Shown: positions 1 to 10,117 of the stretch, piece after piece
Position numbering within the stretch: position 1 is the stretch's first letter
Layout: each line of letters opens with the position of its first letter
From: Peronospora farinosa
Taxonomy: Eukaryota > Oomycota > Peronosporomycetes > Peronosporales > Peronosporaceae
Length of the DNA: 64,000 nt
NCBI GenBank assembly: GCA_947646735.1
Contig: CANTFK010000275.1
Location: 60,367 to 124,366, forward strand
Direction: 5' to 3'
The notes under the pieces: model-generated
Database searches by the model: none
Told to the model about the DNA's origin: nothing
Seen by the model: the letters and a program-made list of their open reading frames with translations, nothing else
Program-made: the position numbers and the translations under genes

Positions 1-201
1 CGCCTCGAGAATGTTATCATGCCTTCGCAGGAATTATTTGATAGGAAATTGCCGGTATCGCTAAAGTAAGTCCTGCTATCTGGATTGAACTTGCTTATGC
101 AAGCATTGAATGTTGTTTTACTCAGGAATCGTTCCAGCAGGGATAGCGATTTCGAAAAATCTCGGCTCGAAAACAAGTTTTGCACTGAACGAAGCGAGTG
201 A
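1..201 (+). CDS. C-terminal end of an unrecognised spliced gene (5' truncated by window)
   Basis: The window opens inside an open frame that runs 1-65, then a canonical intron 66-125 (GTAAGT to CTCAG), then 126-201, ending at TGA 199-201. The frame stays open across the junction, which supports a real gene end. The piece is charged (Arg/Ser/Asp/Glu-rich tail) and I do not recognise it. Most of the gene lies outside the window. A Fanconi-type solenoid protein was considered only on weak similarity and is not claimed. Confidence 0.4.
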
Positions 202-379
202 CGACGACAATGTGGTTTTCGGTAGCAATTCTAATGGAAATCAACATCCATAGCCATGTGAAAAGAAGACAGCAGCAGTAACAACCCTCGATGGTATCAG
301 ATTCTGAAGCTTTGAGTTTCGATTAGTTATCCACGACAATACTACCCAAAACGCTGCCCATGAGGAATCTCTGCCCATA

Positions 380-1620
380 TGTTGGACACACAGTCTGTTA
401 AACAACAATGGCGACCTTGACGACCATTTTGAAGATGATTATAGTGATGGATCCAGTCAATTGATGGGATTCAAACATAGTGGCGAATGACCAACGCATC
501 TCATGTTGCACCTCTTGCGATTTGGAGCGCACCAAAACAACAAGTACTACTGAGTAGCATGTTCGACCAAAGTGGTGCACCAAGAAGCTGGCTTCGCAAG
601 ATTACAAAACTTGTCTTTACGGCTGCAAATTGCCGTGGAAACGATCATCAGAAACAAGATATTAAGCTTGACGAGTTACTACACGTTCATGCAGAACTTC
701 TTCGGTTTACACTGAAGGTTTGTTGTCATACACAATAGAGGCGATAAAGATCCAATCTAGTCTGTCTCAAGTCTTCGCCTGCTGACACTGTATAGAAGCT
801 CAACATGCCTGCTCTCTCTCAGTTGCCACATTTGACCGACCCATGTAGGTCTATCATCAAGCTTTCAATATGTATGTTGACGCAAAAAGCTCGGGTGTCC
901 AGATCGGACAAGACAAGATGTTAATGCTCTGCTTTGTGCTCGGCTCTTTGCTTCAATTTGCGGCCGTCGTTGCACCATCGTCACCCGAACAGCTACAACC
1001 TGCTCGTAAACATCTTGTTGGAAATTGCTGCCAGTCCTCCCAAAAGGCTTGAAGACATGAGAACTATCGGCAAGAATGAGTAGCAGTCTCGATCGCTAGC
1101 ACTTGCTTGCCTTGGAGAATTGCTACTTTACATACCGACAGAGAAAGAATCCTGTACTCACGTTCGTGGGCTTGCTAGACGTTCCGGACAAGTTCAAATC
1201 GTTGCCTTCAAATGCAACATAGCTTAGATATAAGTGACGATAATATGGATGGCGACAGCGTCATTGTCCTGCATGTGCTAAAACACTGTCTGCGCTGCCA
1301 GGTAACAATGGACTTGGTCGTGTGCCTGGATGACTGGAAACGTTGACTGTCTAAATGCTGCGAAAGCTTTGGTATCGCAAAAGCAGCCATCTCGAACAAA
1401 TGAGGATCATGGTCGAACGCGAAGGTCATTTGAAGAGTCCGTTTATCCCAGAGCAGATATTGAAGGCTGCAGCAGCAATCGTGAGTCTTCGCCACACGTC
1501 ATACTCACGATGACTATAGTACCACTTGAACTAGAAAAGAGCTGGTCGTCTGCAAGGGTGTTTGTTTTGATTCAAGCGCTTGATGAAGGATTAGTAAACC
1601 GAAAGGTATATCAATTCTTT
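380..1620 (+). pseudogene. Decayed coding segments, unrecognised
   Basis: Between the first gene end and the anoctamin stop, several plus-strand stretches look protein-coding but cannot be joined without frameshifts. They include 487-738 (ends in a helical Leu/His-rich stretch), about 985-1080 (helical, reading through NLLVNILLEIAASPPK), about 1206-1310 (acidic then Leu/Cys-rich, ending at a possible GTAACA donor), about 1360-1490 and 1530-1605. Stops and shifts separate them. The helical character suggests an old solenoid-type protein. It may be a decayed copy of the gene whose end lies at 1-201, but that link is a guess. Confidence 0.3.
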
Positions 1621-1622
1621 AC

Positions 1623-4349
1623 CTACGCGTAATGCTGCTTCGCTTCTTCCCATTGAGTATTGGGGTAGATCTGGAGGTCCAAGCGCTCCGCAACCTCATT
1701 CAAGTGAGATGAATCGCCCTCAAACAGCCCCTTGAAGACCACATTCACAATGTGTTCAGAGCGCTCAATGAGCAGCTTGATTTCATGAGGCGTATCTGGC
1801 ACCAAACGTTCGACAAGGACCGCCAAAACCAAACACACCTGGCACGCCACCACGAAAGTGAAGGCTCGGACAGTTCCACTTTGGTCTTCAAACAAGTTGG
1901 AAGTCCACAAAATAAGTGCCGAGTTCGTGCCAAGCGCAATATACGTCATAAATCGTAAAATATGAAACCACACGCCAATATCCTTAGCGGGATGGGGAAA
2001 CGGCCGGCGGTGAACAAAACAGAGTTTCACAGCATCGACATGGACTTCTAGCATATTGTTAGCAAGTGCTAGCAACGGTGTGAGCGGGAATGCCACCACG
2101 AATAAGTTAATGAAGCCATACTGGATGACCATCTCGTTGTAGTCCTCGAATGCCTCATTGGTCTCGTACGGCACCAGTTTAGCCTGCTCTTCAATGTAGT
2201 TGTGGCCAACCTTCTCCTCAGTGTTTGCCGCTTTGCGCTCGTCAAAGAGTTGGTAACGGTACTTTAGATACGGGACCGCCACTTCCGTCGTGTTGCCCAC
2301 CACAATTCGGATCAAGAACAGCGTCAGCAACTGGTCGCGTAACTCCTGCATACAGTCATCTCCATACAGACAAGAGCCTTCAGCCATTCGCTTCACGAAA
2401 GCTATATAGAAAAAGGACGCGAATGAGTTGCAAAACTGAAACATGAAAACCTTGATGATCAAGTAGCTTTCGTACTCAGCGTCTGTACGGTGATTTTCAA
2501 GGTCATTCAGTATGCGTGCCACATTTCGATAAACCATATTCAGCACCAGAATCTGAATAGCATTCACCACAGTCACACTAAATGTCAGCGAGGTCCGATA
2601 CTTGGCGCTAATGTGGTGGTTTTTCAAATTGTCAGTGCTGTTGATCCAGTGCTTGAGTACGAACAGACCAAAGAGAGCAACAACCACGATTCCGACCATT
2701 AACGTGACGACCAACACGGACACGACAAATGCACGGCGGCGTTTTGTCTTACTTTCAAATGTCACTTCCTCTGCATCAGTCACCGGGTGGTAGCTTTTAG
2801 TTCCACGGAACTGAGGGCGGTAGCGGAATGACTCTTGCAAGCCACTTAAACCCCAGAGTGAATCCAATAGACCGTTCTTGCGCCTCCAGAGTTCGGAAAA
2901 AAACGACGACCAAAGAACCACAAAGACAGCAAAGGCGATAAGAATGTAGCCTTGATGGTTCGTACCTGTAGCAGCCTGGCGTGCTTCAATGTAAACAAAC
3001 GTGATAATACCCGCGATGGCGGGGAAGATAAGCATCTTTGTGTAGAATTCTAGCCATGCAAAGTACAGCGCAATTTTCTCTCCAAAGTAGTAGCGTATTT
3101 TGTGCAAAGGTTGGTAGAACATGGTCCAGTGAAGAGCCCACGTGTGCCTTAGGTCGTGCAGTGCATCGACGTCGTGAAGTGCGAACATCGGGCCCTCCAA
3201 GTATCCAGCTGCCTCGAGAGCATCTGCGTTCACGTGGCGTTCTACAATACCTTCGGCCAATCGAATGCGATCCTTTTGCGTAAACATCGTCTGCTCTTTC
3301 TTCTTACCCCACTTGGTCGGGTAGCGTCGGTAGTACGGCTGGTACTTATCCTCCCGGCGATATTCAGCAAATGGCGCAAAGTACGTTAATGGATCGTACG
3401 GCAACGCAAAGATCGACGTCCAAAAACGATTCCAGTGACTTCCCTGGACACGACGGTAAGTGTCGTCTTCCACAAACAGACCGTCAGCCTCTTCAGTATG
3501 TCCCCACACATCCAGTGCTTTACGTAGCTCTGGATGAAACTTCTCTCCACGTGACACTAACAACGGGTCCATCTCGGGGTATTCTTCATCTTCGTCTGCA
3601 TAGCCGCGTGTGTGTCGTAAATGGTCAATTGAGTTCTGCCACTCCTTGTCACCCATCTCACGTTGCAGCATCTTGAGCTTCTCATCGTGTAGTGTCTTCG
3701 AAAAAGGCTTGTTGCTTACCTGCAGCCTATAGTTGGTGCGATCAGCCTCGGTCCTCAAATCGTCATTATCTGTCTTGATCGTCATTATAATTTCGTCCCC
3801 GTCACAGCTCAAAAACATGCGCGTGGTGAGTCCACATGCAAGTTGCACACGTCGTGAAATGGCCGTAGCTACCAGTTCACAAAATTTCGTCTCCGTCGTG
3901 GCCTGTGTCGAGCCAACAAACTGTTTGTACTCGTTCTCAAGAAGCTGCTGCTGTGTCTCAAGTCGACGCTGCTCGGCGGTCTCACTGTGGTCGTTGCTCG
4001 TGTCCATGACAACGTCACAACCACGGTCGTCCAGGAAGCACCGTGGCGTGCGCAAGACGCGCTGAAACGGGTCCACCACGATCTTATTAGCCCGCTTACT
4101 ACGCTCCTGGTCCTTACCAATCATGAGATGCACAAATCTGCGCAGTGTAAACTCTTCGGGCTTCTTAAGCTCTCCACCCTCACGACGGGGGAAGACCATG
4201 ACCAGATCATGGTCGTACAACATCTTGTCACTTCCTAATGGAGTGCCGGTCGACTTGAAAACGGACGTGGATGCCTCCATCTCAATTGCAGCATGTGACG
4301 ATGCAGAAGGAGATTCCATTGCATCATATGCTTTGTCTCGGTATGCCAT
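1623..4349 (-). CDS. Anoctamin (TMEM16) family membrane protein
   Basis: Single-exon 908-residue protein. It has a long cytosolic N-terminus (about 1-410) and a multi-pass anoctamin domain (about 412-870). The calcium-site residues of the family are visible with correct spacing: Asn685/Glu689 (TM6), Asp736 and Glu739 (TM7, Asp where animal family members have Glu), Glu768 and Asp772 (TM8, in NNMLEVHVDA). The RRPFP turn after TM8 is also family-like. Anoctamins are Ca2+-gated lipid scramblases and/or anion channels; which activity applies here cannot be read from sequence. The intact calcium site argues for Ca2+ regulation. It is divergently oriented to the FGDF-motif gene across 592 bp. The start is the only in-frame Met close to the conserved N-terminal region. 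Confidence 0.95.
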   Translation of the reverse strand: MAYRDKAYDAMESPSASSHAAIEMEASTSVFKSTGTPLGSDKMLYDHDLVMVFPRREGGELKKPEEFTLRRFVHLMIGKDQERSKRANKIVVDPFQRVLRTPRCFLDDRGCDVVMDTSNDHSETAEQRRLETQQQLLENEYKQFVGSTQATTETKFCELVATAISRRVQLACGLTTRMFLSCDGDEIIMTIKTDNDDLRTEADRTNYRLQVSNKPFSKTLHDEKLKMLQREMGDKEWQNSIDHLRHTRGYADEDEEYPEMDPLLVSRGEKFHPELRKALDVWGHTEEADGLFVEDDTYRRVQGSHWNRFWTSIFALPYDPLTYFAPFAEYRREDKYQPYYRRYPTKWGKKKEQTMFTQKDRIRLAEGIVERHVNADALEAAGYLEGPMFALHDVDALHDLRHTWALHWTMFYQPLHKIRYYFGEKIALYFAWLEFYTKMLIFPAIAGIITFVYIEARQAATGTNHQGYILIAFAVFVVLWSSFFSELWRRKNGLLDSLWGLSGLQESFRYRPQFRGTKSYHPVTDAEEVTFESKTKRRRAFVVSVLVVTLMVGIVVVALFGLFVLKHWINSTDNLKNHHISAKYRTSLTFSVTVVNAIQILVLNMVYRNVARILNDLENHRTDAEYESYLIIKVFMFQFCNSFASFFYIAFVKRMAEGSCLYGDDCMQELRDQLLTLFLIRIVVGNTTEVAVPYLKYRYQLFDERKAANTEEKVGHNYIEEQAKLVPYETNEAFEDYNEMVIQYGFINLFVVAFPLTPLLALANNMLEVHVDAVKLCFVHRRPFPHPAKDIGVWFHILRFMTYIALGTNSALILWTSNLFEDQSGTVRAFTFVVACQVCLVLAVLVERLVPDTPHEIKLLIERSEHIVNVVFKGLFEGDSSHLNEVAERLDLQIYPNTQWEEAKQHYA

Positions 4350-4941
4350 GATTACAACAAGAGTGATGGTCTTGTGCTTTCGACTGCAAATGCCAAAGTG
4401 AAGAATGCGGTACTGCTAGAGTTTCGATGCTACAACGCAGAGTGTTGAAAAAAGGGCAGATATGCACCTCTGCCTCTAGAAAACTTGAGTAAAAAAAAGA
4501 CGAAATGACTTGTGATGAAGATGGATGGTAGCCGTCGATATAAATGGTAACCGTCGATAGGAATAGCCGGCACTCGTGCATAAGAAGAAAGTAAACTAGT
4601 GTCTTTTACTGGGCAAATTCCAGTGTAGGAAAGTACAAGTACGGAGGGAAACTGACTCCAATCATGACGAAAAAAAAGAGACCGTACGTTTGTGTCCTTG
4701 TCTCACCATGATGATACCTTTTGTAATCCTGGCAGAAAGGACGCATTCCACTTATTTTTTTACGAATTTTGAAAAAGAATAATTTGTATTCCTCTAGACT
4801 ATTATACAGCGTTTAGACAATAATGGATGCTATACAATAGGTTTATTGTATGATCTAACATTTGACTAGGTTTCAGTAAGCTGCTCTGCCGCCACCTGAT
4901 TTCGGTATTTATATCAATTAAAAGGGAGTCGGGGCATTAGG
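4350..4941. promoter_or_regulatory. Divergent intergenic region with 16-bp direct repeat and hairpin
   Basis: This 592-bp gap separates two genes that start in opposite directions. It holds a 16-bp direct repeat, 4525-4540 and 4544-4559 (ATGGTAGCCGTCGATA versus ATGGTAACCGTCGATA, one mismatch, 19-bp period). It also holds a perfect 8-bp inverted repeat with a GGTT loop (ATACAATA 4832-4839, TATTGTAT 4844-4851), about 90 bp before the plus-strand start. The rest is AT-rich. A control role is inference. Confidence 0.4.
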
Positions 4942-7900
4942 ATGGCGGCGTCTTCAGACATCACGGACGTGTCTAGACGTCACTCCGACGTCTCTCTAAC
5001 GCATCAAAACTCCAACGACGCAATAATTGAGGAGGTTGGGTCTTTTACAGCCGCAGAGCGACTCTCGGATCCTTTCGGCGACGTCTACGGGGCTGAAGCA
5101 GAATTTGGAGACTTTGAAGGCAGTTTTAGAGACCAGGAAACGACTGTGGCTACCTCTATGGATAGAGAAAGCTCGTCTTTGATGTCATTTTCACCTCTAA
5201 TGGCTCCAGCAGTGGCAATTAGTAGTGAAAACGACCCATCTGTTGACATTACAGGGATTGTCGGTACTGAAAAGGAAGAAGATGAGACAAAGGAGAGAAT
5301 AGGAGATTCTGAAGAAGATTTAATCGCTGGAAGAGCGGCTACAGTACCGACTTCGACGTCGACGGCAACTTTAGCAATTCTGGACTTGGTATGGGGTAAC
5401 ACAAATCACGAGACAGACGTGAACCGCTTTGCCATATCACCGACGTCTGTGGGGAGTGGAAGGAGCAGATCGGCGTCTACTTCTAGTGGAGCTGCACTGC
5501 CCTTATTGACATCGACACAGTTTGCGACGTTCTCGTCCATGGCTGTTGAAACTCCAGAGAACTCAACGGACTTGCTGTCGTTCTCACCACCTGTCGCGGC
5601 TTCAGCACCGATTGATCCATTTTTTGGACTTGATCACGATACAAGTGAGACGAGTACAGCGGCACCAGTATTTGACAAAGACGAGGCGTTCACTGTGACA
5701 GCAACGCCTCCGCTGTCTACGATATCGTTGTCGACGCCGACTTCGCTGTGCGGATCATTTGTGTCATTGCATGATGATGTAAAGACTCCGGGGCTTTTTC
5801 CTTTTACCCCTGGCTCAGTGGAAGTCAATTTGTCGCCGCGTGATCCGTTCGCAGAACGTACGACTCGGTCTTTTCGATCTTTGAGCTCATCATTTGTAAG
5901 CGCGGGGATGATGGAAGACAAAGCTGGTCAAAACAAAGTGCATGCGTCAGTCAGCACATTTTCTAGGGATACACTGGAAGTAACGTCGCCTTCATCTGCT
6001 CCTCCCTCTTTGCGCAGCTCTTTCAAAATGACGGACGGATTGCCGGGTTTTGCACACGATGCTGATGAGTCAGATGAGGCGGACCCTTTTGCTGAGGCAG
6101 GTTTGACAGCCCCAGTGGAGGTGCCTTTGGCTGAGGCCCTCGCGGTGTGGAGGATTGGTGCTGAAAACGTTATGAACGAAGACGGAAATAGTGATTGTGT
6201 GGGGAAGTGTACAGAAGAGAAAGATGCTGTGGACAAGTATGGACTAGCTGACAATGCGTCAAATGATAGTGTCGATAGTGCGTCCGTTGTTGAAGGCAAG
6301 AACGATGTTTTAAATGTCTCAGACCTGACGAAGCCAGTCGAGATCGAAGACTCGCTTTGTGATTGGACGATCGCAACAGAGCGCAATGAAGCGTTTTTGA
6401 ATGATCCATTCACAACCAAACATCAGACAGATGATGTCACAGTCCTTCATCCTCTTGCCGTTGCGGAGGAGTCCGACGTGGAAGATGATGAAAATGCCGC
6501 CGATCTGATCGCCAATGATAACGAGGTCCATGTCTTTGGTCTGCAAGGCGATGCATCAGATGGCGATGCATTAGATGGCGATGCATTAGATGGCGACGCT
6601 TCAGACATTGACAAATGTGATGCCGCGACGACGGCAGCAGAGCAAACTTTAGTAGATGCGAATGACGATCCTTTTCATAGGAGTCAAATCGACACACTAT
6701 CATTTACAGCTGCGACAACGGACTCGAATATTGAATGTACGAGCCAAAGACTGAGTTCAGGTGATTTCGAGGATAAATGTTCTTCGCTAGATGAGGACGA
6801 ATTTGACACGTTGCTTACATCCCCGCCTAGTGTTGCAACGGATCTTCGGGATTATGGGGACAAGTCCGAAGAAAATGCCGTAGTAGAAACGACCAAGAAT
6901 GAGGACCCAACGCTAACGACTGAAGCGAATGATGGCGATAGTTTTGGTGACTTTGGAGGGTTTGAAGCTACATCCGCTACTACAAACACGGCAATGATCA
7001 TTCCAGATGCTTCGCCATGGGGATCTTTTCCATCACCAGCCCCGTTACATACAATGCCAATCGATGACGTTGATGCCGTTGGAGACGTTGCAGTTTTGTC
7101 TACGACTTCTACTTCTGCAGACACTGTGCCTGCTGACGACGGTTTTGGAGATTTTACCCAGAGCACCGAGCCAAGCGGTGATGACGACTTTGATGATTTT
7201 GGGGACTTTGAGCAGAGCTCTGCAAACGACGGAGATAGCTTCACAGACTTCCAGCAGTCTTGTGCAGAAGCTTTTGGGAAAAGTGATAATGGGTTTGGCG
7301 ACTTCACCACAGTCGATGCCTCCACTCTGGCAGCGCCAGCCTCGCTAGTTCCTTCTTTATCGAAGTCCGAGCTGTCAGTATTCTTTGAAGAAGCATTTCC
7401 GATGAAGCCTTTACCGGCAATTTTGCTTCTCCAACCGGAAACCCCAACCGAGGTGGAGGACACAGATTCTTTACAACAGAAATCGACGGAGATTGTTCAA
7501 GATGTGTTTTGTGACATGTGGAATGAGTATATCTCCACTTTCGCTGGAACAGGTCCCCAGTCGTTTTCTTCATCTGGTGCGCTTTCGACGACTGCAGAAC
7601 GGAAGGACAGTGATGCGCACGTGCTCTTGAACAGGAACACGAAACATGCTTCAAAATATTTGAAATATGTGCTGTCCGAAAAGATTCAAGAAGCCTCCAA
7701 GCAGAACGGTATCTTCACGCATGGTTCTGAAAGACATCAGGTGTATGTAGAATTTGCAGCATCCGGCGATGCAGATCGCATGTGTGCCGCGCTCAAAGAG
7801 TTAAGAGATGCGCTGTTCCACAGTTCAGTGCACGACGCAATGATGCGGATTGCCAAGCAGGCAGCACTGTCAGCTAAAGCCAAAATTGCTGAGCAAGCTG

Positions 7901-8610
7901 CTCAGCAGCATGCAAATTCACGTGGTGGATCCTTGTTTTCCACGACGCGCCACTTGTTGTCACGGAGTGGGAACTCAGGAGGAGCGCATGGTAGCAGCGG
8001 CACCGATAGCAACTCGGATCATGTTGGAGCTGACACTCCAACGGGCGTCTCTGTTCAGAAGCTAGCCCGCTACACGTTCACCAGCAACCACGACAACTCC
8101 GCCAATGCACACCGTGGTGCAAATAATGGCGAGGAAAGAGTGTCAGATGGAAGTGACCATACGGGATATAGCAGTGGGAGTGATTCAGAAGCTGCATCTA
8201 GTGCGGACAGTCGGACTCGAAGCCAAACTTCTACTAGTGGCAGTAGCAATGGTGGTTTGATGAAAAAGTTCCAGAATCGCTTTTCTTTCGGTAGCTCTAG
8301 ACATCGCCCGCGGTTTGTGAGTCTCCGAAGGAAAGGACAGTCAAGTGAGGAAGTCAGAAAGATGGAGCTAAACCTGGATGCCATCAGTGGAGGCCTCGAC
8401 GAAGTGAAGTGGAAGTGCGCTCTATTTTTATATGATGTCGAAGAGGTCACGCATGTGGCACCTTCACAAATTAGCATTTTAGCGTATCCAAGCAAACAGC
8501 CACTGACAGGCAAGACAAGTCGGAGTGCGTTGACAAAGCTGGTAAAGCCTGACACGATTTGGACTGTAGATATTGGTGCCAACAACAGTGATATGATAAA
8601 CGAATGGTGA
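4942..8610 (+). CDS. FGDF/DPF-motif protein, aftiphilin/gamma-synergin-like clathrin accessory factor
   Basis: Single-exon, 1222 residues, very acidic and Ser/Thr-rich, so mostly disordered. It is studded with DPF motifs (DPFGDV, DPFFGL, DPFAER, DPFAEA, DPFTTK, DPFHRS) and phenylalanine-glycine-acidic motifs (EFGDFEGSF near the N-terminus; SFGDFGGF, GFGDFTQ, DFGDFEQ, SFTDFQQ, GFGDFTT in the middle). In known families DPF binds the AP-2 alpha ear and DFGxF-type motifs bind gamma-ear/GGA ears, as in aftiphilin and synergin. A helical block follows (about 805-875), then a Ser/Gly-rich linker, then a compact 80-residue C-terminal domain ending in a WTVDIG segment that resembles the end of plant and animal synergins. 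Role in clathrin-coat traffic is inferred from motifs; orthology is unproven. Confidence 0.55.
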   Translation: MAASSDITDVSRRHSDVSLTHQNSNDAIIEEVGSFTAAERLSDPFGDVYGAEAEFGDFEGSFRDQETTVATSMDRESSSLMSFSPLMAPAVAISSENDPSVDITGIVGTEKEEDETKERIGDSEEDLIAGRAATVPTSTSTATLAILDLVWGNTNHETDVNRFAISPTSVGSGRSRSASTSSGAALPLLTSTQFATFSSMAVETPENSTDLLSFSPPVAASAPIDPFFGLDHDTSETSTAAPVFDKDEAFTVTATPPLSTISLSTPTSLCGSFVSLHDDVKTPGLFPFTPGSVEVNLSPRDPFAERTTRSFRSLSSSFVSAGMMEDKAGQNKVHASVSTFSRDTLEVTSPSSAPPSLRSSFKMTDGLPGFAHDADESDEADPFAEAGLTAPVEVPLAEALAVWRIGAENVMNEDGNSDCVGKCTEEKDAVDKYGLADNASNDSVDSASVVEGKNDVLNVSDLTKPVEIEDSLCDWTIATERNEAFLNDPFTTKHQTDDVTVLHPLAVAEESDVEDDENAADLIANDNEVHVFGLQGDASDGDALDGDALDGDASDIDKCDAATTAAEQTLVDANDDPFHRSQIDTLSFTAATTDSNIECTSQRLSSGDFEDKCSSLDEDEFDTLLTSPPSVATDLRDYGDKSEENAVVETTKNEDPTLTTEANDGDSFGDFGGFEATSATTNTAMIIPDASPWGSFPSPAPLHTMPIDDVDAVGDVAVLSTTSTSADTVPADDGFGDFTQSTEPSGDDDFDDFGDFEQSSANDGDSFTDFQQSCAEAFGKSDNGFGDFTTVDASTLAAPASLVPSLSKSELSVFFEEAFPMKPLPAILLLQPETPTEVEDTDSLQQKSTEIVQDVFCDMWNEYISTFAGTGPQSFSSSGALSTTAERKDSDAHVLLNRNTKHASKYLKYVLSEKIQEASKQNGIFTHGSERHQVYVEFAASGDADRMCAALKELRDALFHSSVHDAMMRIAKQAALSAKAKIAEQAAQQHANSRGGSLFSTTRHLLSRSGNSGGAHGSSGTDSNSDHVGADTPTGVSVQKLARYTFTSNHDNSANAHRGANNGEERVSDGSDHTGYSSGSDSEAASSADSRTRSQTSTSGSSNGGLMKKFQNRFSFGSSRHRPRFVSLRRKGQSSEEVRKMELNLDAISGGLDEVKWKCALFLYDVEEVTHVAPSQISILAYPSKQPLTGKTSRSALTKLVKPDTIWTVDIGANNSDMINEW
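6547..6606 (+). repeat. In-frame 15-bp minisatellite (GDALD-type repeat)
   Basis: Four tandem 15-bp units inside the FGDF-motif gene encode GDASD, GDALD, GDALD, GDASD. The unit length is a multiple of three, so copy-number changes would keep the frame. It sits in the acidic disordered part. Confidence 0.8.
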
Positions 8611-8632
8611 TGGATAAACATTGATGAGTTGT

Positions 8633-8660
8633 GAATCACTGAGAAAATTGTGATTCTCAG
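8633..8660. other. Two mutually exclusive stem-loops just after the FGDF gene stop
   Basis: GAATCAC (8633-8639) pairs with GTGATTC (8650-8656), while CTGAGAA (8639-8645) pairs with TTCTCAG (8654-8660). Each stem is a perfect 7 bp and they overlap, so only one can form at a time. They lie 23-50 nt after the stop, in the expected 3' UTR. A role in 3'-end formation or stability is possible but unproven. Confidence 0.4.
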
Positions 8661-8699
8661 GCTAGCTAAACTAGAAAGAGACAATGATGGTTCTCAGAC

Positions 8700-9860
8700 T
8701 AGTTTAACCTGAGGGACTCAAAAGACAAGTACACAAAGGGAGTTATTATTTACGAGTGCATCACTTTGAAGCCAGCAACAAGTGGCAAAGAAACGTACGA
8801 CACGATTGAGATTCCAGCCTGTCTTTTGAATTACTGAAGCCAATTGGCGATAGCGTTGCGGGCGTGAAACCTGCTGTATTGAAACGATTCTTAGCCCAGT
8901 CATATAGCAAGCAGCAGCGCGACTTGTTAAACCGTGCATCCTCGTCCTCATTATATCAGCACTTAAAGGTACGAACGAGGGTCCTTCATTGATCTCCAAG
9001 GTCGTTGGGAAACTAAGCAACCTTTCAAGTTGTTTGTTAAGCTGACATTCTTGAACTCGTTTCCTTCATTCCATCATCAGTTTCCAAGGGCGATGCCGCA
9101 AGTGCTATAGCTGACGCCACAATACATACTGCTTTATCAGCATCAGAAATAAGTCATTGAAATTGCTCACACTTCTCCCGGAGCGTACACTACTCATCGT
9201 GGTACTTCTTTAACACAGCATGCTATCCAGATCAAAACTTTTCGAAGTCAAGACGTTACAGGTCGTTACAACTGCGTGTAAAGACACTTTGTCTCTAAAA
9301 ATCACCGCCGCGTGGCGAAATCGCTGTGGCGGCTGATATCCGTCAACTCCACTTTTTCTTTACTTGTTCATGATGGCTGTACTCATACTGGTGTTTAAGC
9401 GTGTTTTACGTCCAGCTTTCATCCTCCAACAACACTCAGTCGGTTGCTCTCAGCGTGCACGACACCGCTGTGTCCGAAACGCGTGGAAATGACAGCACCC
9501 GAAGCCTCTAATTGTGACAGAGGATCCAGGCAACCCATATCATCACTCGTTCATGAGTCGTCGAAGTGTCTTGTTCACAACCAGACGTTTCGTTGAGCAA
9601 TAGTCCTGAGCAGGATAATGTACTTGCTGGAAAGATACGATGACAGACTGCAGGATTTATACTCGATCGATAAACTGCATGTCTTGCAACAGCTCAAGTG
9701 CAATTTTGTCGATAACGATGACAAAAGAAGCCCCAGACGTTTTATAAAGACGGAGCTGAGGATGATCAAGCTGCAGGCAAACTGGAGGCGACTACCTTTA
9801 AAGTGGAAAAGATCCTGGTGTTTCGTATACGCCGCTTAAAGCTTTTTCTTTAAGGATGCG
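8700..9860 (+). pseudogene. Decayed coding remnants, unrecognised
   Basis: Plus-strand open stretches that look coding are broken by stops and frameshifts. About 8739-8835 reads through IIYECITLKP. About 8836-8968 is helical, with KPAVLKRFLAQSYSKQQRDL, ending at a possible GTACGA donor. About 9218-9340 and 9618-9839 follow. Near 9770-9837 a FKVEKILVFRIRRL string is reminiscent of the start of a retroelement chromodomain, but it stops too early to call. I see no intact gene between 8611 and 10117. Confidence 0.3.
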
Positions 9861-9925
9861 AGCGTCCGTTACTAGCTCAGACGATCTTTACGACTGTGAT
9901 GCTACATCTTAGAGCACGGACGCTC
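9860..9925. repeat. Inverted repeat, 10-bp perfect arms
   Basis: GAGCGTCCGT (9860-9869) and ACGGACGCTC (9916-9925) are exact inverted copies separated by 46 bp. They lie in the decayed block between the FGDF gene and the CRN pseudogene, and may be a footprint of a small element. Confidence 0.5.
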
Positions 9926-10005
9926 ATTCGCAACATAAGGAAAATGTTGCTTTTATACTAAACCATCAAGAAGCACTCTGTTAATACTACTGTGTATTAT
10001 TCCGC

Positions 10006-10028
10006 TTAGCCTTACGCATTAAGGCTAA
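10006..10028. other. Perfect 9-bp stem, 5-nt loop hairpin
   Basis: TTAGCCTTA (10006-10014), loop CGCAT, TAAGGCTAA (10020-10028). It lies about 90 bp beyond the 3' end of the CRN pseudogene (minus strand), where a 3' UTR signal would be expected. Function is unknown. Confidence 0.5.
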
Positions 10029-10117
10029 CGACAAAAGAAATACCTAGCTAACGCAGCCACATGAAACGTCATGCAGGCGCTGCTTAGCAGGAAGATTACG
10101 ACTACGAACGCTTCTTG

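Noticed and set aside
1..1605. FANCI homologue fragments
   Set aside because: A few helical stretches look similar to the C-terminal half, but order does not fit one gene; not enough to name.
9770..9837. Chromodomain of a Ty3/gypsy element
   Set aside because: Only about ten residues match the pattern and no integrase or RT sequence is near.
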